A stretch of 13,198 nucleotides of DNA, from contig CAZIOQ010000061.1 of the NCBI GenBank assembly GCA_964540975.1, forward strand, positions 1 through 13,198, given 5' to 3'. A model generated the notes under the pieces. That model was not told the DNA's origin. It saw only the letters and a program-made list of their open reading frames with translations, and made no database searches. This DNA is from CAZIOQ01 sp964540975 (GTDB lineage Bacteria > Patescibacteriota > Microgenomatia > UBA12405 > UBA6130). This document shows, piece after piece, positions 5,678 to 13,198 of this stretch. Made by a program: the position numbers and the translations under genes. Position 1 is the first letter of the stretch. Each line of letters starts with the position of its first letter.

Positions 5678-8407
5678 ATGCTTAATTTTTTAAAGAGTCT
5701 TTTTGATTATAACCAAAAGGAATTAAAACGATTGAAAAAAATCGTTGGTCAGATTAATGCTTTTGAGCCAAAATTAGAAAAACTTTCGGATAAAAAACTT
5801 CGGCGGAAAACAGAAGAATTTAAAAATAAGCTGTTTGATGGGGAAAAACCAGAAAATATTTTGCCCGAGGTATTTGCTGTTGTCCGTGAAGCATCTAAAA
5901 GAACTGCGGGAATGAGGCATTTTGATGTTCAATTAATGGCGGCAATTGCTTTATTTGAAGGTAAAATTGCTGAGCAAAAAACTGGCGAGGGGAAAACCTT
6001 GTCGGCTACCCCTGCTTTATATCTTCGTGCTTTGGAAGGGAAAGGCGCTCATTTGGTGACGGTTAATGATTATTTGGCAAGACGAGATGCCGGCTGGATG
6101 GGACCAATTTTCCACTTTTTAGGTCTTTCTGTAGGCTGTATTATTCCCGAACAGTCTTTTATCTTTGACCCGGAATTTAGTCTGACATCTGAAGACGAAA
6201 GATTATCTCATCTTAGACCTGTCGAAAGGAAACAGGCTTATTTAGCTGATATTACCTATGGCACCAATAATGAATTTGGTTTTGATTATCTGCGAGATAA
6301 TATGGTTTCTTCTCTTGGGGAGATGGTCCAAAGAGGATTTTATTTTGCGATTGTTGATGAGGTTGATTTTGCCCTAATTGATGAAGCCCGGACCCCTTTG
6401 ATTATTTCTTCTCCTTTTGGCGAGCAAGTAGAAAAATATTATAGGTTTGACAATTTAGCCGCTCAGCTTCAGCCAACAACAGACTATGTAATTGACGAGA
6501 AAGCGAGAACAGCGATGCTTACTGATTATGGGATAAAAAAGATAGAGAGAATGCTGAGGATAAGCAATCTTTATGAAGAAGATTTTGAAACCGTTCATTA
6601 TATTGAAAACGCTTTAAGGGCAAGAACTTTATTCCAGAAAGATAAAGATTATGTAGTTAAAAATAACGAGGTAATCATTGTTGATGAGTTTACTGGTCGG
6701 TTAATGCCTGGGAGAAGATGGTCTGATGGTTTGCATCAAGCAATTGAGGCAAAGGAAGGGGTTTCAATTCGACAGGAGAGTAGAACTTGGGCAACAATTA
6801 CTTTCCAAAATTATTTTAGAATGTATCAGATTTTAGCTGGGATGACCGGAACCGCTGCTACCGAAGCTGAAGAATTCAAAAAGATCTATGGTCTTGATGT
6901 TATTGTGGTGCCAACTAATAAGCCAATGATAAGAATTGACCATCCTGATGCTGTTTATAAAACTCAACAAGCCAAATACACCGCAATTGCAGCGGAAATC
7001 GAGAAATGTTTTCAAAATGGTCAACCAGTTTTGGTTGGAACAACTTCAATTGAAAAAAATGAAATCATCAGTCGGCTTTTAAGCAAAAAGGGGATTCCTC
7101 ATCAAGTTTTAAATGCTAAAAACCACGAGAAAGAAGCAGGAATTATTGCCCAAGCAGGGAAATTGAAAGCAGTAACTGTGGCTACCAATATGGCAGGCAG
7201 GGGAGTAGATATTATTTTAGGTGGCGAGCCGCCGAAAAAAACTAAAAGTGAAAAGGAAGATGGGCAATGGAGGGAGGAGCATAAAGAGGTGATAAGACTT
7301 GGAGGTTTACATGTAATTGGAACAGAAAGGCATGAGGCAAGAAGAATCGATAATCAATTACGGGGTCGAGCTGGCAGGCAGGGAGATCCTGGCTCTTCTC
7401 AATTTTTTGTTGCTTTAGATGACGATTTGATGCGGATTTTTGGTGGAGATCAGATTGCTTCTTTAATGACCAGATTCAGAATGCCTGATAATATGCCAAT
7501 TTCTCATTCAGTGGTGAGCAAAGTTATTGAGCAGATCCAAGTTAAAGTTGAAGGTTTTAATTTTGATATCAGAAAAAGCTTGGTTGAATTTGACGATGTA
7601 GTTAACAAGCAGCGAGAAATTATTTATAAAAAACGAAGACAATTCTTAGATTGGTTTGAGAATAATAAAGCTAGGTTAAGAGAAGAAGTTTTGAGGATTA
7701 TCCAGGAGGAAGTAAATAAGGTGGTGGTGATTTCTTTAGAACCGACGACAATGAAACCAAATTTAGAAAAAGTAATGTTAGGACTGGCAGAAATTTTAGC
7801 TTGGGAGACAAGGGAAAAACGGGAAGAGATTATTAACTATCTTGAAAAATATAAAGACAATCAAGAAGAACTCAAAAAAGTTAGTTGGCAAATAATTGAG
7901 AGAGAATTAAAAAAGAGGCAGGAAAGTTTGGGTAAGGATATAAGCCAAGAGATTGAGAAATCAATTTTGATTTATACTCTTGATCAACTTTGGGTAGATC
8001 ATTTGACTGCTTTAGACAATTTGCGCGATGGGGTGAGACTGAGAGGTTATGGCCAAAGAGATCCTTTAGTTGAATATCGGCGAGAAAGTTTTCAGATGTT
8101 TCAGAAACTGCTTGATAATTTAAATTATCATTTCACCAGAAGAATTTTTAGGGTTCAAGTAATGACTCAGCCTCAAGAGAAACCAATTAGCGCGGTTGAG
8201 ACAAGGGGAGAAATGATTTTGCCGGGACAAATACCAGCTGAAGGTGATGTTTCCCAACAAGATTTAGGAGCCAAAATTAAACCCATTGTCTCCGGTAAAA
8301 AGAAAATCGGCCGCAACGATCCTTGTTGGTGCGGTAAAAAAGATGCTTCCGGGAAACCTGTTAAGTGGAAAAAATGCCACTATCCCGACCCCGGACCAAA
8401 CGGATAG
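5678..8407 (+). CDS. secA: SecA, preprotein translocase ATPase
   Basis: The motor that pushes unfolded preproteins through the SecYEG channel. At 909 residues it has full length. Features in order: the MRHFDVQLMAAIAL nucleotide-binding region (79-92); Walker A KTGEGKT (101-107); VNDYLARRDAGWM (129-141); an insertion-like stretch within the first nucleotide-binding domain (about 155-188) before ADITYGTNNEFGFDYLRDNM; Walker B DEVD (227-230) with IDEARTPLIIS; ATNMAGRGVDI and the QLRGRAGRQGDPG helicase segment; and the C-terminal SEC-C zinc motif with C883, C885, C900 and H901. That motif is stretched: 14 residues separate the second and third Cys instead of the usual 8. There is no Shine-Dalgarno; the extended -10 implies a leaderless message. 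It is needed for export of the surface proteins encoded to the right. Confidence 0.97.
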   Translation: MLNFLKSLFDYNQKELKRLKKIVGQINAFEPKLEKLSDKKLRRKTEEFKNKLFDGEKPENILPEVFAVVREASKRTAGMRHFDVQLMAAIALFEGKIAEQKTGEGKTLSATPALYLRALEGKGAHLVTVNDYLARRDAGWMGPIFHFLGLSVGCIIPEQSFIFDPEFSLTSEDERLSHLRPVERKQAYLADITYGTNNEFGFDYLRDNMVSSLGEMVQRGFYFAIVDEVDFALIDEARTPLIISSPFGEQVEKYYRFDNLAAQLQPTTDYVIDEKARTAMLTDYGIKKIERMLRISNLYEEDFETVHYIENALRARTLFQKDKDYVVKNNEVIIVDEFTGRLMPGRRWSDGLHQAIEAKEGVSIRQESRTWATITFQNYFRMYQILAGMTGTAATEAEEFKKIYGLDVIVVPTNKPMIRIDHPDAVYKTQQAKYTAIAAEIEKCFQNGQPVLVGTTSIEKNEIISRLLSKKGIPHQVLNAKNHEKEAGIIAQAGKLKAVTVATNMAGRGVDIILGGEPPKKTKSEKEDGQWREEHKEVIRLGGLHVIGTERHEARRIDNQLRGRAGRQGDPGSSQFFVALDDDLMRIFGGDQIASLMTRFRMPDNMPISHSVVSKVIEQIQVKVEGFNFDIRKSLVEFDDVVNKQREIIYKKRRQFLDWFENNKARLREEVLRIIQEEVNKVVVISLEPTTMKPNLEKVMLGLAEILAWETREKREEIINYLEKYKDNQEELKKVSWQIIERELKKRQESLGKDISQEIEKSILIYTLDQLWVDHLTALDNLRDGVRLRGYGQRDPLVEYRRESFQMFQKLLDNLNYHFTRRIFRVQVMTQPQEKPISAVETRGEMILPGQIPAEGDVSQQDLGAKIKPIVSGKKKIGRNDPCWCGKKDASGKPVKWKKCHYPDPGPNG

Positions 8408-8501
8408 TATTTCAATAAAAATAATCGCCTTTGTTGCTACTCCAAATTCTGACATAAGATTATTTTATAAAATTTACTATGTTTTAGCGTTATTGTAAAC
8501 T

Positions 8502-9263
8502 ATGTTAATGGGTAGTTCTCGGACATTATATACTAAACTTGCCAAATATTATGACTTTCTGGCTCCCTCAACGACTAAACAGGAGTGTGTTTTTCTAGAT
8601 AAAATTTTTAAGAAATTTGGTAATGGTCAGATTCAGAAGGTTTTAGATTTGGGTTGTGGGACGGGAAGACATGCTGCTTTTCTTCAAAAAATGGGGTACA
8701 AGGTTACCGGAATTGATTTATCAGACCAGATGCTTGATACAGCCCGAAAGAAATCGTCCGAATCAACTTTTCTTAAAATGGATTTTTGCTCTCCAAAATT
8801 TAAAAGAAATTTTTTTGATGCCTCTATTTGTATGTGGAGCACTATTGGTTATATTTTAGACGAAAATAAGTTTAAAGAATTTGTCAAAAATATTGCTAAA
8901 GTGACTAAAAAGATTTTAGTTCTTTCTTCAACTAATCACGAAAAAGATGATTTTCAATCAGATGAAAAAAGCGAAAAAGTTATCTTACTCCCAGATGGGA
9001 AGATAAAGACTAATATAGTAAGACACTACAATAACGAAACAGGGATTAGAGAAGAAAAATACAAATATCTTATTATTGAAAAAGATAGAGTGACAAAATT
9101 TTCAGATAAAAATAGATTGAGACTTTGGAAGATTGAGGAAATAAAAAGGTTATTGTGGCCTGAATTTGAAATATTAAATATTTATGGCGATTATTCAGTG
9201 AAGGATTTTTTTGATATCAGAAAATCAGATAAAAAAATAATTATTTGTAAGAAAAAATCGTAG
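8502..9263 (+). CDS. Class I SAM-dependent methyltransferase, substrate unknown
   Basis: A 253-residue protein with a Rossmann-fold methyltransferase domain. Motif I is VLDLGCGTGRHA (47-58), the ribose-binding acidic residue is D72 in VTGIDLSDQMLD, and motif II-like FLKMDF ends at D94-F95. DASICMWSTIGYI (about residues 106-118) fits the catalytic-face strand and loop seen in small-molecule or protein methyltransferases of the Methyltransf_11/25 type. The C-terminal half is lysine-rich and not diagnostic. No signal peptide or membrane segment is seen. Two starts are possible, ATG 8502 and ATG 8508; neither has a Shine-Dalgarno. A weak TTTACT(8473)-N17-TAAACT(8496) pair would put +1 at 8508, which would favour the second ATG. 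The substrate cannot be told, and neighbours do not settle it. Confidence 0.85.
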   Translation: MLMGSSRTLYTKLAKYYDFLAPSTTKQECVFLDKIFKKFGNGQIQKVLDLGCGTGRHAAFLQKMGYKVTGIDLSDQMLDTARKKSSESTFLKMDFCSPKFKRNFFDASICMWSTIGYILDENKFKEFVKNIAKVTKKILVLSSTNHEKDDFQSDEKSEKVILLPDGKIKTNIVRHYNNETGIREEKYKYLIIEKDRVTKFSDKNRLRLWKIEEIKRLLWPEFEILNIYGDYSVKDFFDIRKSDKKIIICKKKS

Positions 9264-9283
9264 CGCCTTTTAGATATTTTTTC

Positions 9284-9312
9284 TTGACAGTTTTTTGTTT
9301 TGGGTTTATTTT
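9284..9312 (+). promoter_or_regulatory. Promoter of the two-peptidase operon
   Basis: A perfect -35 TTGACA (9284-9289) is followed after 17 bp by TATTTT (9307-9312, 4 of 6). The predicted start near 9319 leaves about 12 nt of A/T-rich leader with no Shine-Dalgarno before the ATG at 9331. The 67-nt gap after the methyltransferase stop has nothing else recognisable. Confidence 0.5.
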
Positions 9313-9330
9313 AAAAATAAATAAATCTTT

Positions 9331-10059
9331 ATGAAATCCAAAAAAATTTCTACCCAGCTAAAAAGGTTGCCTCCTTGGGTTATTTTCTCGGGTGTTCTGA
9401 TAGTTACCGCAATAGCCTTTCCCGCGATTAAGAACTTTTTTCCAAAAGCAACCAAAGAAAAATCCGAATTTACAGTTCAGCAAACAAAAACTGCCCCCCT
9501 CTCCTATCAAATTGCCGATATTCCTTACTATAGTCAGAAGAATTTTTGCTATGGAGCAAGTATGATGATGGTTTTGAAACATTCTGGTTTAGGTGAACAG
9601 CATGTCCAAAAATTTAAAAAAATTTTGGAGGAGAAGGGTAAAGGTGGGCCTCCTGATATTTTTATTGGTCTTAAAGCACTTAACCTAATTAGCAACATCC
9701 GGCTGGGCTATTTCAAAAATTACAACCAAAAATTTGCTGATTTTTATAAGCAAAATTTTGGTTTAGCAGACAAACAAATTATAAATTTTTCAGACTCGCA
9801 GGAGGGGCTCTCTTTTTTAAAACAAAAAATTTCCGCCAATATTCCTGTGATAACTTTAATTCAAAACGGCAATCATTATGTGGTGGCAACTGGTTATGAC
9901 CAAAACGATATTTATCTTAATGATCCTGACCCGGATTTTGGAAAAAGAAAAATGACAATAAATGATTTTTTGGCTGAATGGACAAATTATGAGCAGAATA
10001 TTAAAGGCGACCAAATCGGCTTTCCTGGAGAGATGGGAATGATTTGGTTGGAAAAATAA
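9331..10059 (+). CDS. Membrane-anchored C39-like (papain-fold) cysteine peptidase
   Basis: A 242-residue protein with a short basic N-terminus, one hydrophobic segment (about 14-32: PPWVIFSGVLIVTAIAF and following) and a long domain predicted outside the membrane. The domain matches the peptidase C39-like family (Peptidase_C39_2 type): IADIPYYSQKNFCYGAS places the oxyanion-hole Q69 and nucleophile C73, and GNHYVVATGYD gives the histidine H182, with N197/D198 in YLNDPD as the third residue. All catalytic positions are intact. Family members cleave peptides or act on cell-wall or surface substrates; many are uncharacterised, and no adjacent ABC transporter or bacteriocin precursor is seen, so a bacteriocin-processing role is not supported. 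It is followed after 4 nt by a second predicted peptidase, suggesting one operon. Confidence 0.8.
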   Translation: MKSKKISTQLKRLPPWVIFSGVLIVTAIAFPAIKNFFPKATKEKSEFTVQQTKTAPLSYQIADIPYYSQKNFCYGASMMMVLKHSGLGEQHVQKFKKILEEKGKGGPPDIFIGLKALNLISNIRLGYFKNYNQKFADFYKQNFGLADKQIINFSDSQEGLSFLKQKISANIPVITLIQNGNHYVVATGYDQNDIYLNDPDPDFGKRKMTINDFLAEWTNYEQNIKGDQIGFPGEMGMIWLEK

Positions 10060-10063
10060 TTTT

Positions 10064-10921
10064 ATGCTTTACCTTTTTGGGGTAATCGCAATATTTGTTA
10101 TTTTTTCCTCTGTCTGGGGGTATTTTAAAAATAAAGACAAGAGAAAATATTTATTTAGGCTTTTTATTGAATTATCACTGGTTACTATTTTGCTTTTTCT
10201 CTTTGGGCCTTTATTTGCCCTTTCTCCTATTAAAATTGGCTATTCAACCCTAAAAGAAGGAAATATCACCTTGTATTATCCAAGGAATAGTGTCGATATG
10301 GCCCGCGAGGCGATGAAACAATTACAAGAAGCAGAAGAAATGAATAGAGATTTTTATAAAAATACTTTTCCAATGAAAGTTGTTTTGGCTCGTTCTGAGT
10401 TGGATATGTTGCGATTTGGTTCATATCCTTACGCTGGGGGAACTGGTAGTGAACTATCTTTAAACATTCGTTTTGGTCGGATGACAACCGGCAAAATTGC
10501 CCACGAAATGTCCCATCGAAATTTGGCAATGCTTACTGGCAAATCAATACCTTCTCCCAATTGGTTTAACGAGGGTTTGGCTTCTTATATTGGAAAAATG
10601 GAGGAATACCGAAGGCCCAAAGAATTGCAAGTTGATTTAGATAATGGCCAATATGTTATTGATATTTTAAGTATGCGGGGAATTTTAGGGACTTCCAAAT
10701 GGCTTTTGAAAATTCGCCAGGGGAAAGCAAGAGTTTTGTACGGGCAGACATATTTGATGGTTAAATATCTTTTTGACAAATATGACCAAGAGAAGATATA
10801 TGATTTTGTAGTTTCTCTTAAAAACCAAGATTTTGAAAAGGCTTTTGCTCAGTCTTTTGGGATAACTGAAGAGCAGTTTCATCAGGAGTTTATTAATTAC
10901 ATTCGAAACTACAAACTTTAA
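10064..10921 (+). CDS. Membrane-anchored HExxH metallopeptidase (MA-clan, gluzincin-like)
   Basis: A 285-residue protein with two N-terminal hydrophobic segments (about 2-20 and 31-53) and a soluble domain. The zinc motif HEMSH (147-151) is followed 19 residues later by NWFNEGLASYIG, where E170 would be the third zinc ligand; this spacing and the WFNEG signature fit the gluzincin-like Peptidase_MA group. With two membrane segments and a short positively charged loop (KNKDKRK) between them, the domain could face either side; the charge distribution suggests the loop is cytoplasmic and the catalytic domain outside. The start has no Shine-Dalgarno and lies 4 nt after the C39-type gene, so translation is probably coupled. 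The last codons overlap the convergent propeller gene by 4 nt (10918-10921). The substrate is unknown. Confidence 0.8.
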   Translation: MLYLFGVIAIFVIFSSVWGYFKNKDKRKYLFRLFIELSLVTILLFLFGPLFALSPIKIGYSTLKEGNITLYYPRNSVDMAREAMKQLQEAEEMNRDFYKNTFPMKVVLARSELDMLRFGSYPYAGGTGSELSLNIRFGRMTTGKIAHEMSHRNLAMLTGKSIPSPNWFNEGLASYIGKMEEYRRPKELQVDLDNGQYVIDILSMRGILGTSKWLLKIRQGKARVLYGQTYLMVKYLFDKYDQEKIYDFVVSLKNQDFEKAFAQSFGITEEQFHQEFINYIRNYKL

Positions 10922-12801
10922 TCTTCCCCCGAGCAATCTTGGGGACAAGTTTCTTTGTTTTCTCCCAAATCCGGTTCGCATAAGGTGTTGCCGCAAATTG
11001 CTTCACCAGAGGAAGTTGTTTCGGAGAAATTTTCTTCCGGAGCAAAAATTTCTTTCTGGGTTTGAGGTAAAAAAGTAGCAGTTGTCTTTGTTTGGTAAAA
11101 AAGATGAGAGAAGAATAAAGCAATTGCTACCAATCCCAAGAAAATAAGCTTGGCTTTGTTTTTAAAAATGCTTGATAAATAGCCAAAGCCCAAAATTGCC
11201 TCCAACAAATGAACTAAAGTTGGAAAGGAGAAAAAGGGTTGGTAATAAGTTAAAGTAATTGTCCCCAAAATTGCTAAATACAAAGAAGAGATAAGATAAA
11301 AAACTTTAGGAATTTTTAATTTCCAACCCAATAAGATTAAAATAGTCCATAGACTAAAGGCACTGGCGCAAAAATCGGTAATTTGGCGAAAATTAAATTG
11401 ATAATGATTAATCCCCCAAAGCATTATTGCCGCTGGTAGGGTGATTAAAGCAAAGACAGGATGAGTTAAAGAAAATTTCTCAGCAAAATAGATAATTAGC
11501 CAGTAAAAAATAACCAAAATTCCCGTTAAGATAAGACTTTCTTTTACTATTGGAAACAGGTCTTTTCTCAGAGGCGGTTTTTCTGTGAAGTCCGTCGGTT
11601 GTTTTTTCTCGCCAGCATAATCTCTCATTGTTTGTTCTTGAGGGGTGGGTTCAATTATGGTTGAACATTCAAATACTTTATTTTTGTTTGGCGTTATATA
11701 ATCTTCAAAAAAATAAACCGAACCACCAGTGCCGGCGGCTAAATATTTGCCGTTTTCAGCGATATCAATCGCCTGGACAAATTCACCGACGGAGATTTTT
11801 TTTCTCTCTCCATCGGTAAATAAAATCTGGACCTGACTGTCGCTTCCACCTAAGGTAATAAAACTACTATCTTCGGCAATATCTAAAGCCCCAACCGAAG
11901 TATCTAAAGTCCAGTCTTTCAAGGGAGTATTGTTTTTACTGTTAAGTAGATAAACATCGCCCCTCATTGTTGCCGCGGCAATAAATTGACCATCGCTTGT
12001 CATACTCATTGCTCGTGAGGAGTTCCTTCTCTGATTATCAAATTTCCAAAGAGGAGCGGGAGAATCCTTGCTAAACAAAACTACTACGCTTGAATCCGGA
12101 CCGCCTTCAGTAGCAAAAGCCGCCAGCGAACCATCAGCGGAAATTTTTGCTTTGGAAACAGGAGAATCAAAAGTTAGTCTTTCACTTTTCACTAACGGTT
12201 GATTACTTTCTTTTGAGAAAATATAAGCCTTGCGGTCAGGACAACCAGTGGAGGCGGCAACAAAATTGCCATCAGCCGATAAAGAAACATCATGAAAGTT
12301 GCTATCGCTGATGAATTTCCAAACAGGCTGAGAATTTTTAGTTTCCCAAAAAAGTAAAGCATTGCCCTCCTCGCTGCCAGAATCTTCTCCGACACTGGCA
12401 GCAGCGTAGTTGCCATCAGCGGAGGAAGCGACCGCTAAAATTATAGCCGAAGCTCGGTATTCCCAAATTGGCTGGTTATTTTTTGGTCCAAACAAAACTG
12501 CTTTGTTTCCTACCGGAGCAAAAATCTTTGTGCCATCTTTTGAAATTGCGATTCCATTCCCCCGCGGGCTGGTACCAATAGGAAGAAATTTACCAAATTC
12601 ATATTCCCAGATTGGTTTGTTTGAAGATGTGGAGAAAAAATAAATATGTTTACTCGTTTGGGCAGCTAAATATTGACCATCGGCTGATAAAGCTACTCCA
12701 CCAACCCATTCTTTGCCAGTGAAAAAACGCCAAACAACATTTCCAGTTTGGGGTTCAATTAAAACAATCTCATTTTTGTCAAAAGCTGACTCGAAAAGCA
12801 C
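10918..12801 (-). CDS. Beta-propeller membrane protein with Cys-rich tail (C-terminal part of a frameshifted gene)
   Basis: The frame is 627 codons from a GTG at 12801, but the coding frame is open upstream to about 12918 with protein-like sequence (VPRKLGSNFYYFEASNG), so the GTG is not the real start. It contains about eight repeats with a SADGxxxAA core, an LF or YFF strand and a PxWxF end, forming a WD40/PQQ-like propeller (about 1-375). Six hydrophobic segments follow (about 415-580), then a tail with four Cys in the pattern CGx3CEPx2GE...Cx2DC. With the signal peptide encoded upstream (12846-13198), the propeller and the Cys tail would both face outside, consistent with an even number of membrane spans. 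Function unknown; scaffold, sensor or adhesin are possible. It converges on the metallopeptidase gene with a 4-nt overlap at the stop codons. Confidence 0.8.
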   Translation of the reverse strand: MLFESAFDKNEIVLIEPQTGNVVWRFFTGKEWVGGVALSADGQYLAAQTSKHIYFFSTSSNKPIWEYEFGKFLPIGTSPRGNGIAISKDGTKIFAPVGNKAVLFGPKNNQPIWEYRASAIILAVASSADGNYAAASVGEDSGSEEGNALLFWETKNSQPVWKFISDSNFHDVSLSADGNFVAASTGCPDRKAYIFSKESNQPLVKSERLTFDSPVSKAKISADGSLAAFATEGGPDSSVVVLFSKDSPAPLWKFDNQRRNSSRAMSMTSDGQFIAAATMRGDVYLLNSKNNTPLKDWTLDTSVGALDIAEDSSFITLGGSDSQVQILFTDGERKKISVGEFVQAIDIAENGKYLAAGTGGSVYFFEDYITPNKNKVFECSTIIEPTPQEQTMRDYAGEKKQPTDFTEKPPLRKDLFPIVKESLILTGILVIFYWLIIYFAEKFSLTHPVFALITLPAAIMLWGINHYQFNFRQITDFCASAFSLWTILILLGWKLKIPKVFYLISSLYLAILGTITLTYYQPFFSFPTLVHLLEAILGFGYLSSIFKNKAKLIFLGLVAIALFFSHLFYQTKTTATFLPQTQKEIFAPEENFSETTSSGEAICGNTLCEPDLGENKETCPQDCSGED

Positions 12802-12845
12802 CGGGCCGTTATCAGGAGAATCGATAATTGAATCCCGAGCTTTAC

Positions 12846-13198
12846 CTAAACCATTTGAAGCTTCAAAGTAATAAAAATTTGAGCCAAGTTTGCGAGGGAC
12901 AAATTTATATAAATATACTTAACGCCCTTTTTGTAGTTATTATCCGTGGGATTTTCTTTTTCCATATCAATCATTTGACCATTAAAGTAAATTTTGACGT
13001 ATTCTGGCGGTCGGCCCTCTTTATCCCGATAAACTACCGAGTAGGTATAACGGATACAAACTGGTCCCCATTCCGGATAAACATGGCCATTGGTCAATTC
13101 AGGGTCATTTGGAGTTTTTTGAAGTTTGGGAATAATTTGTTCTCCCGGCGGTTTGTCTTCGGCAAAAACAAAAGTAGGAAATAAGAAAAGGGTTAATA
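12846..13198 (-). CDS. N-terminal part of the same propeller protein: signal peptide and first domain (partial)
   Basis: The minus-strand frame enters from beyond the right edge and stops at a TAG at 12846-12848. The edge encodes a hydrophobic stretch LTLFLFPTFVFA followed by EDKPPGEQI, which looks like the end of a Sec signal peptide with cleavage after VFA; the start codon must lie a few codons outside the window. The mature part (NGHVYPEWGPVCIRY, then YVKIYFNGQMIDM) resembles an extracellular beta-sandwich domain. The meaningful sequence stops at about 12907, after KGVKYIY; beyond that the frame gives an unrelated tail, while the -1 frame continues the protein smoothly into the propeller. 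This entry and the next gene part are therefore one gene. Confidence 0.7.
   Translation of the reverse strand, partial: LTLFLFPTFVFAEDKPPGEQIIPKLQKTPNDPELTNGHVYPEWGPVCIRYTYSVVYRDKEGRPPEYVKIYFNGQMIDMEKENPTDNNYKKGVKYIYINLSLANLAQIFITLKLQMV
12900..12917 (-). other. Frame break in the propeller gene, with a -1 slippery heptamer
   Basis: On the minus strand the upstream frame reads TAT ATT TAT ATA AAT TTG TCC, while the downstream frame reads TAT AAA TTT GTC CCT. The break equals a loss of 1 or gain of 2 bases; removing one TA from the short TATATA run (12907-12910 region) restores KYIYKFVPRKLGSN. The site also holds A AAT TTG (12906-12900), an X XXY YYZ heptamer in the correct zero frame for a -1 shift. 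No strong hairpin lies at the usual 5-9 nt distance. Mutation or an assembly error is the simpler reading. Confidence 0.6.

Noticed and set aside
8286..8498. A 70-codon plus-strand frame across the end of secA and the following gap
   Set aside because: It is mostly the shifted frame of the SecA zinc tail; the remaining part in the gap has no start signal and no recognisable protein features.
8408..8501. A terminator for secA in the gap before the methyltransferase gene
   Set aside because: Only an AT-only palindrome ATTTTATAAAAT (8462-8473) is seen; there is no GC stem followed by a T run.
12854..12867. Palindrome TTTGAAGCTTCAAA as a stimulatory hairpin for -1 frameshifting
   Set aside because: It begins about 32 nt after the slippery site rather than the usual 5-9 nt, and folds into only a 5-bp AT-rich stem.
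12828..13184. A 118-codon plus-strand frame opposite the N-terminal part of the propeller gene
   Set aside because: It is antisense to clear coding sequence with a signal peptide and shows no promoter, Shine-Dalgarno or recognisable domain.

Overview
The window looks like a chromosomal segment of an AT-rich bacterium, most likely from the Patescibacteria (Candidate Phyla Radiation). The clues are compact core genes, a SecA with an insertion in its first nucleotide-binding domain and a C-terminal zinc motif, and a surface protein ending in a Cys-rich Cys-Gly...Cys-Glu-Pro...Gly-Glu-Asn tail of a kind seen in these bacteria and in archaea. This placement is inference; no rRNA gene or other decisive marker is present. 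No tRNA, rRNA, insertion sequence, CRISPR array or prophage gene was recognised.

Layout. Positions 1-681 (minus) hold the N-terminal 227 residues of UvrB. A divergent intergenic region (682-1078) carries the uvrB promoter, a near-consensus plus-strand promoter with a 17-bp palindrome over its -35, and a roughly 250-nt apparently structured RNA that ends in an intrinsic terminator just before greA. Plus-strand genes then follow: greA, lysS and an HD-domain hydrolase (a likely operon); an AbrB-type antitoxin and PIN-domain toxin pair with its own promoter; serS; secA; a class I SAM methyltransferase; and two membrane-anchored predicted peptidases, one papain-like C39 type and one HExxH metallopeptidase. 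Converging on these from the right edge is a large minus-strand gene for a secreted or membrane protein: signal peptide, N-terminal domain, about eight beta-propeller repeats, six membrane segments and a Cys-rich tail. Its reading frame is broken once near 12900-12908.

How the parts relate. Most of the window is housekeeping: DNA repair, transcription elongation, two aminoacyl-tRNA synthetases and the protein-export motor. The right third is cell-surface biology: two peptidases and a propeller protein that would all depend on SecA/Sec for export or insertion. They may act on the same side of the membrane, but nothing in the sequence proves a joint function.

Two signals stand out. First, uvrB, the antitoxin gene, serS and secA each have a recognisable -10 element that places the transcription start on or within about 3 nt of the ATG, with no Shine-Dalgarno sequence. 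This implies leaderless mRNAs. greA and the PIN toxin gene, which lie downstream in transcripts, do have Shine-Dalgarno-like sequences. Second, the greA leader shows competing hairpins of an attenuator type together with several nested helices, and I could not match it to any RNA family I know.
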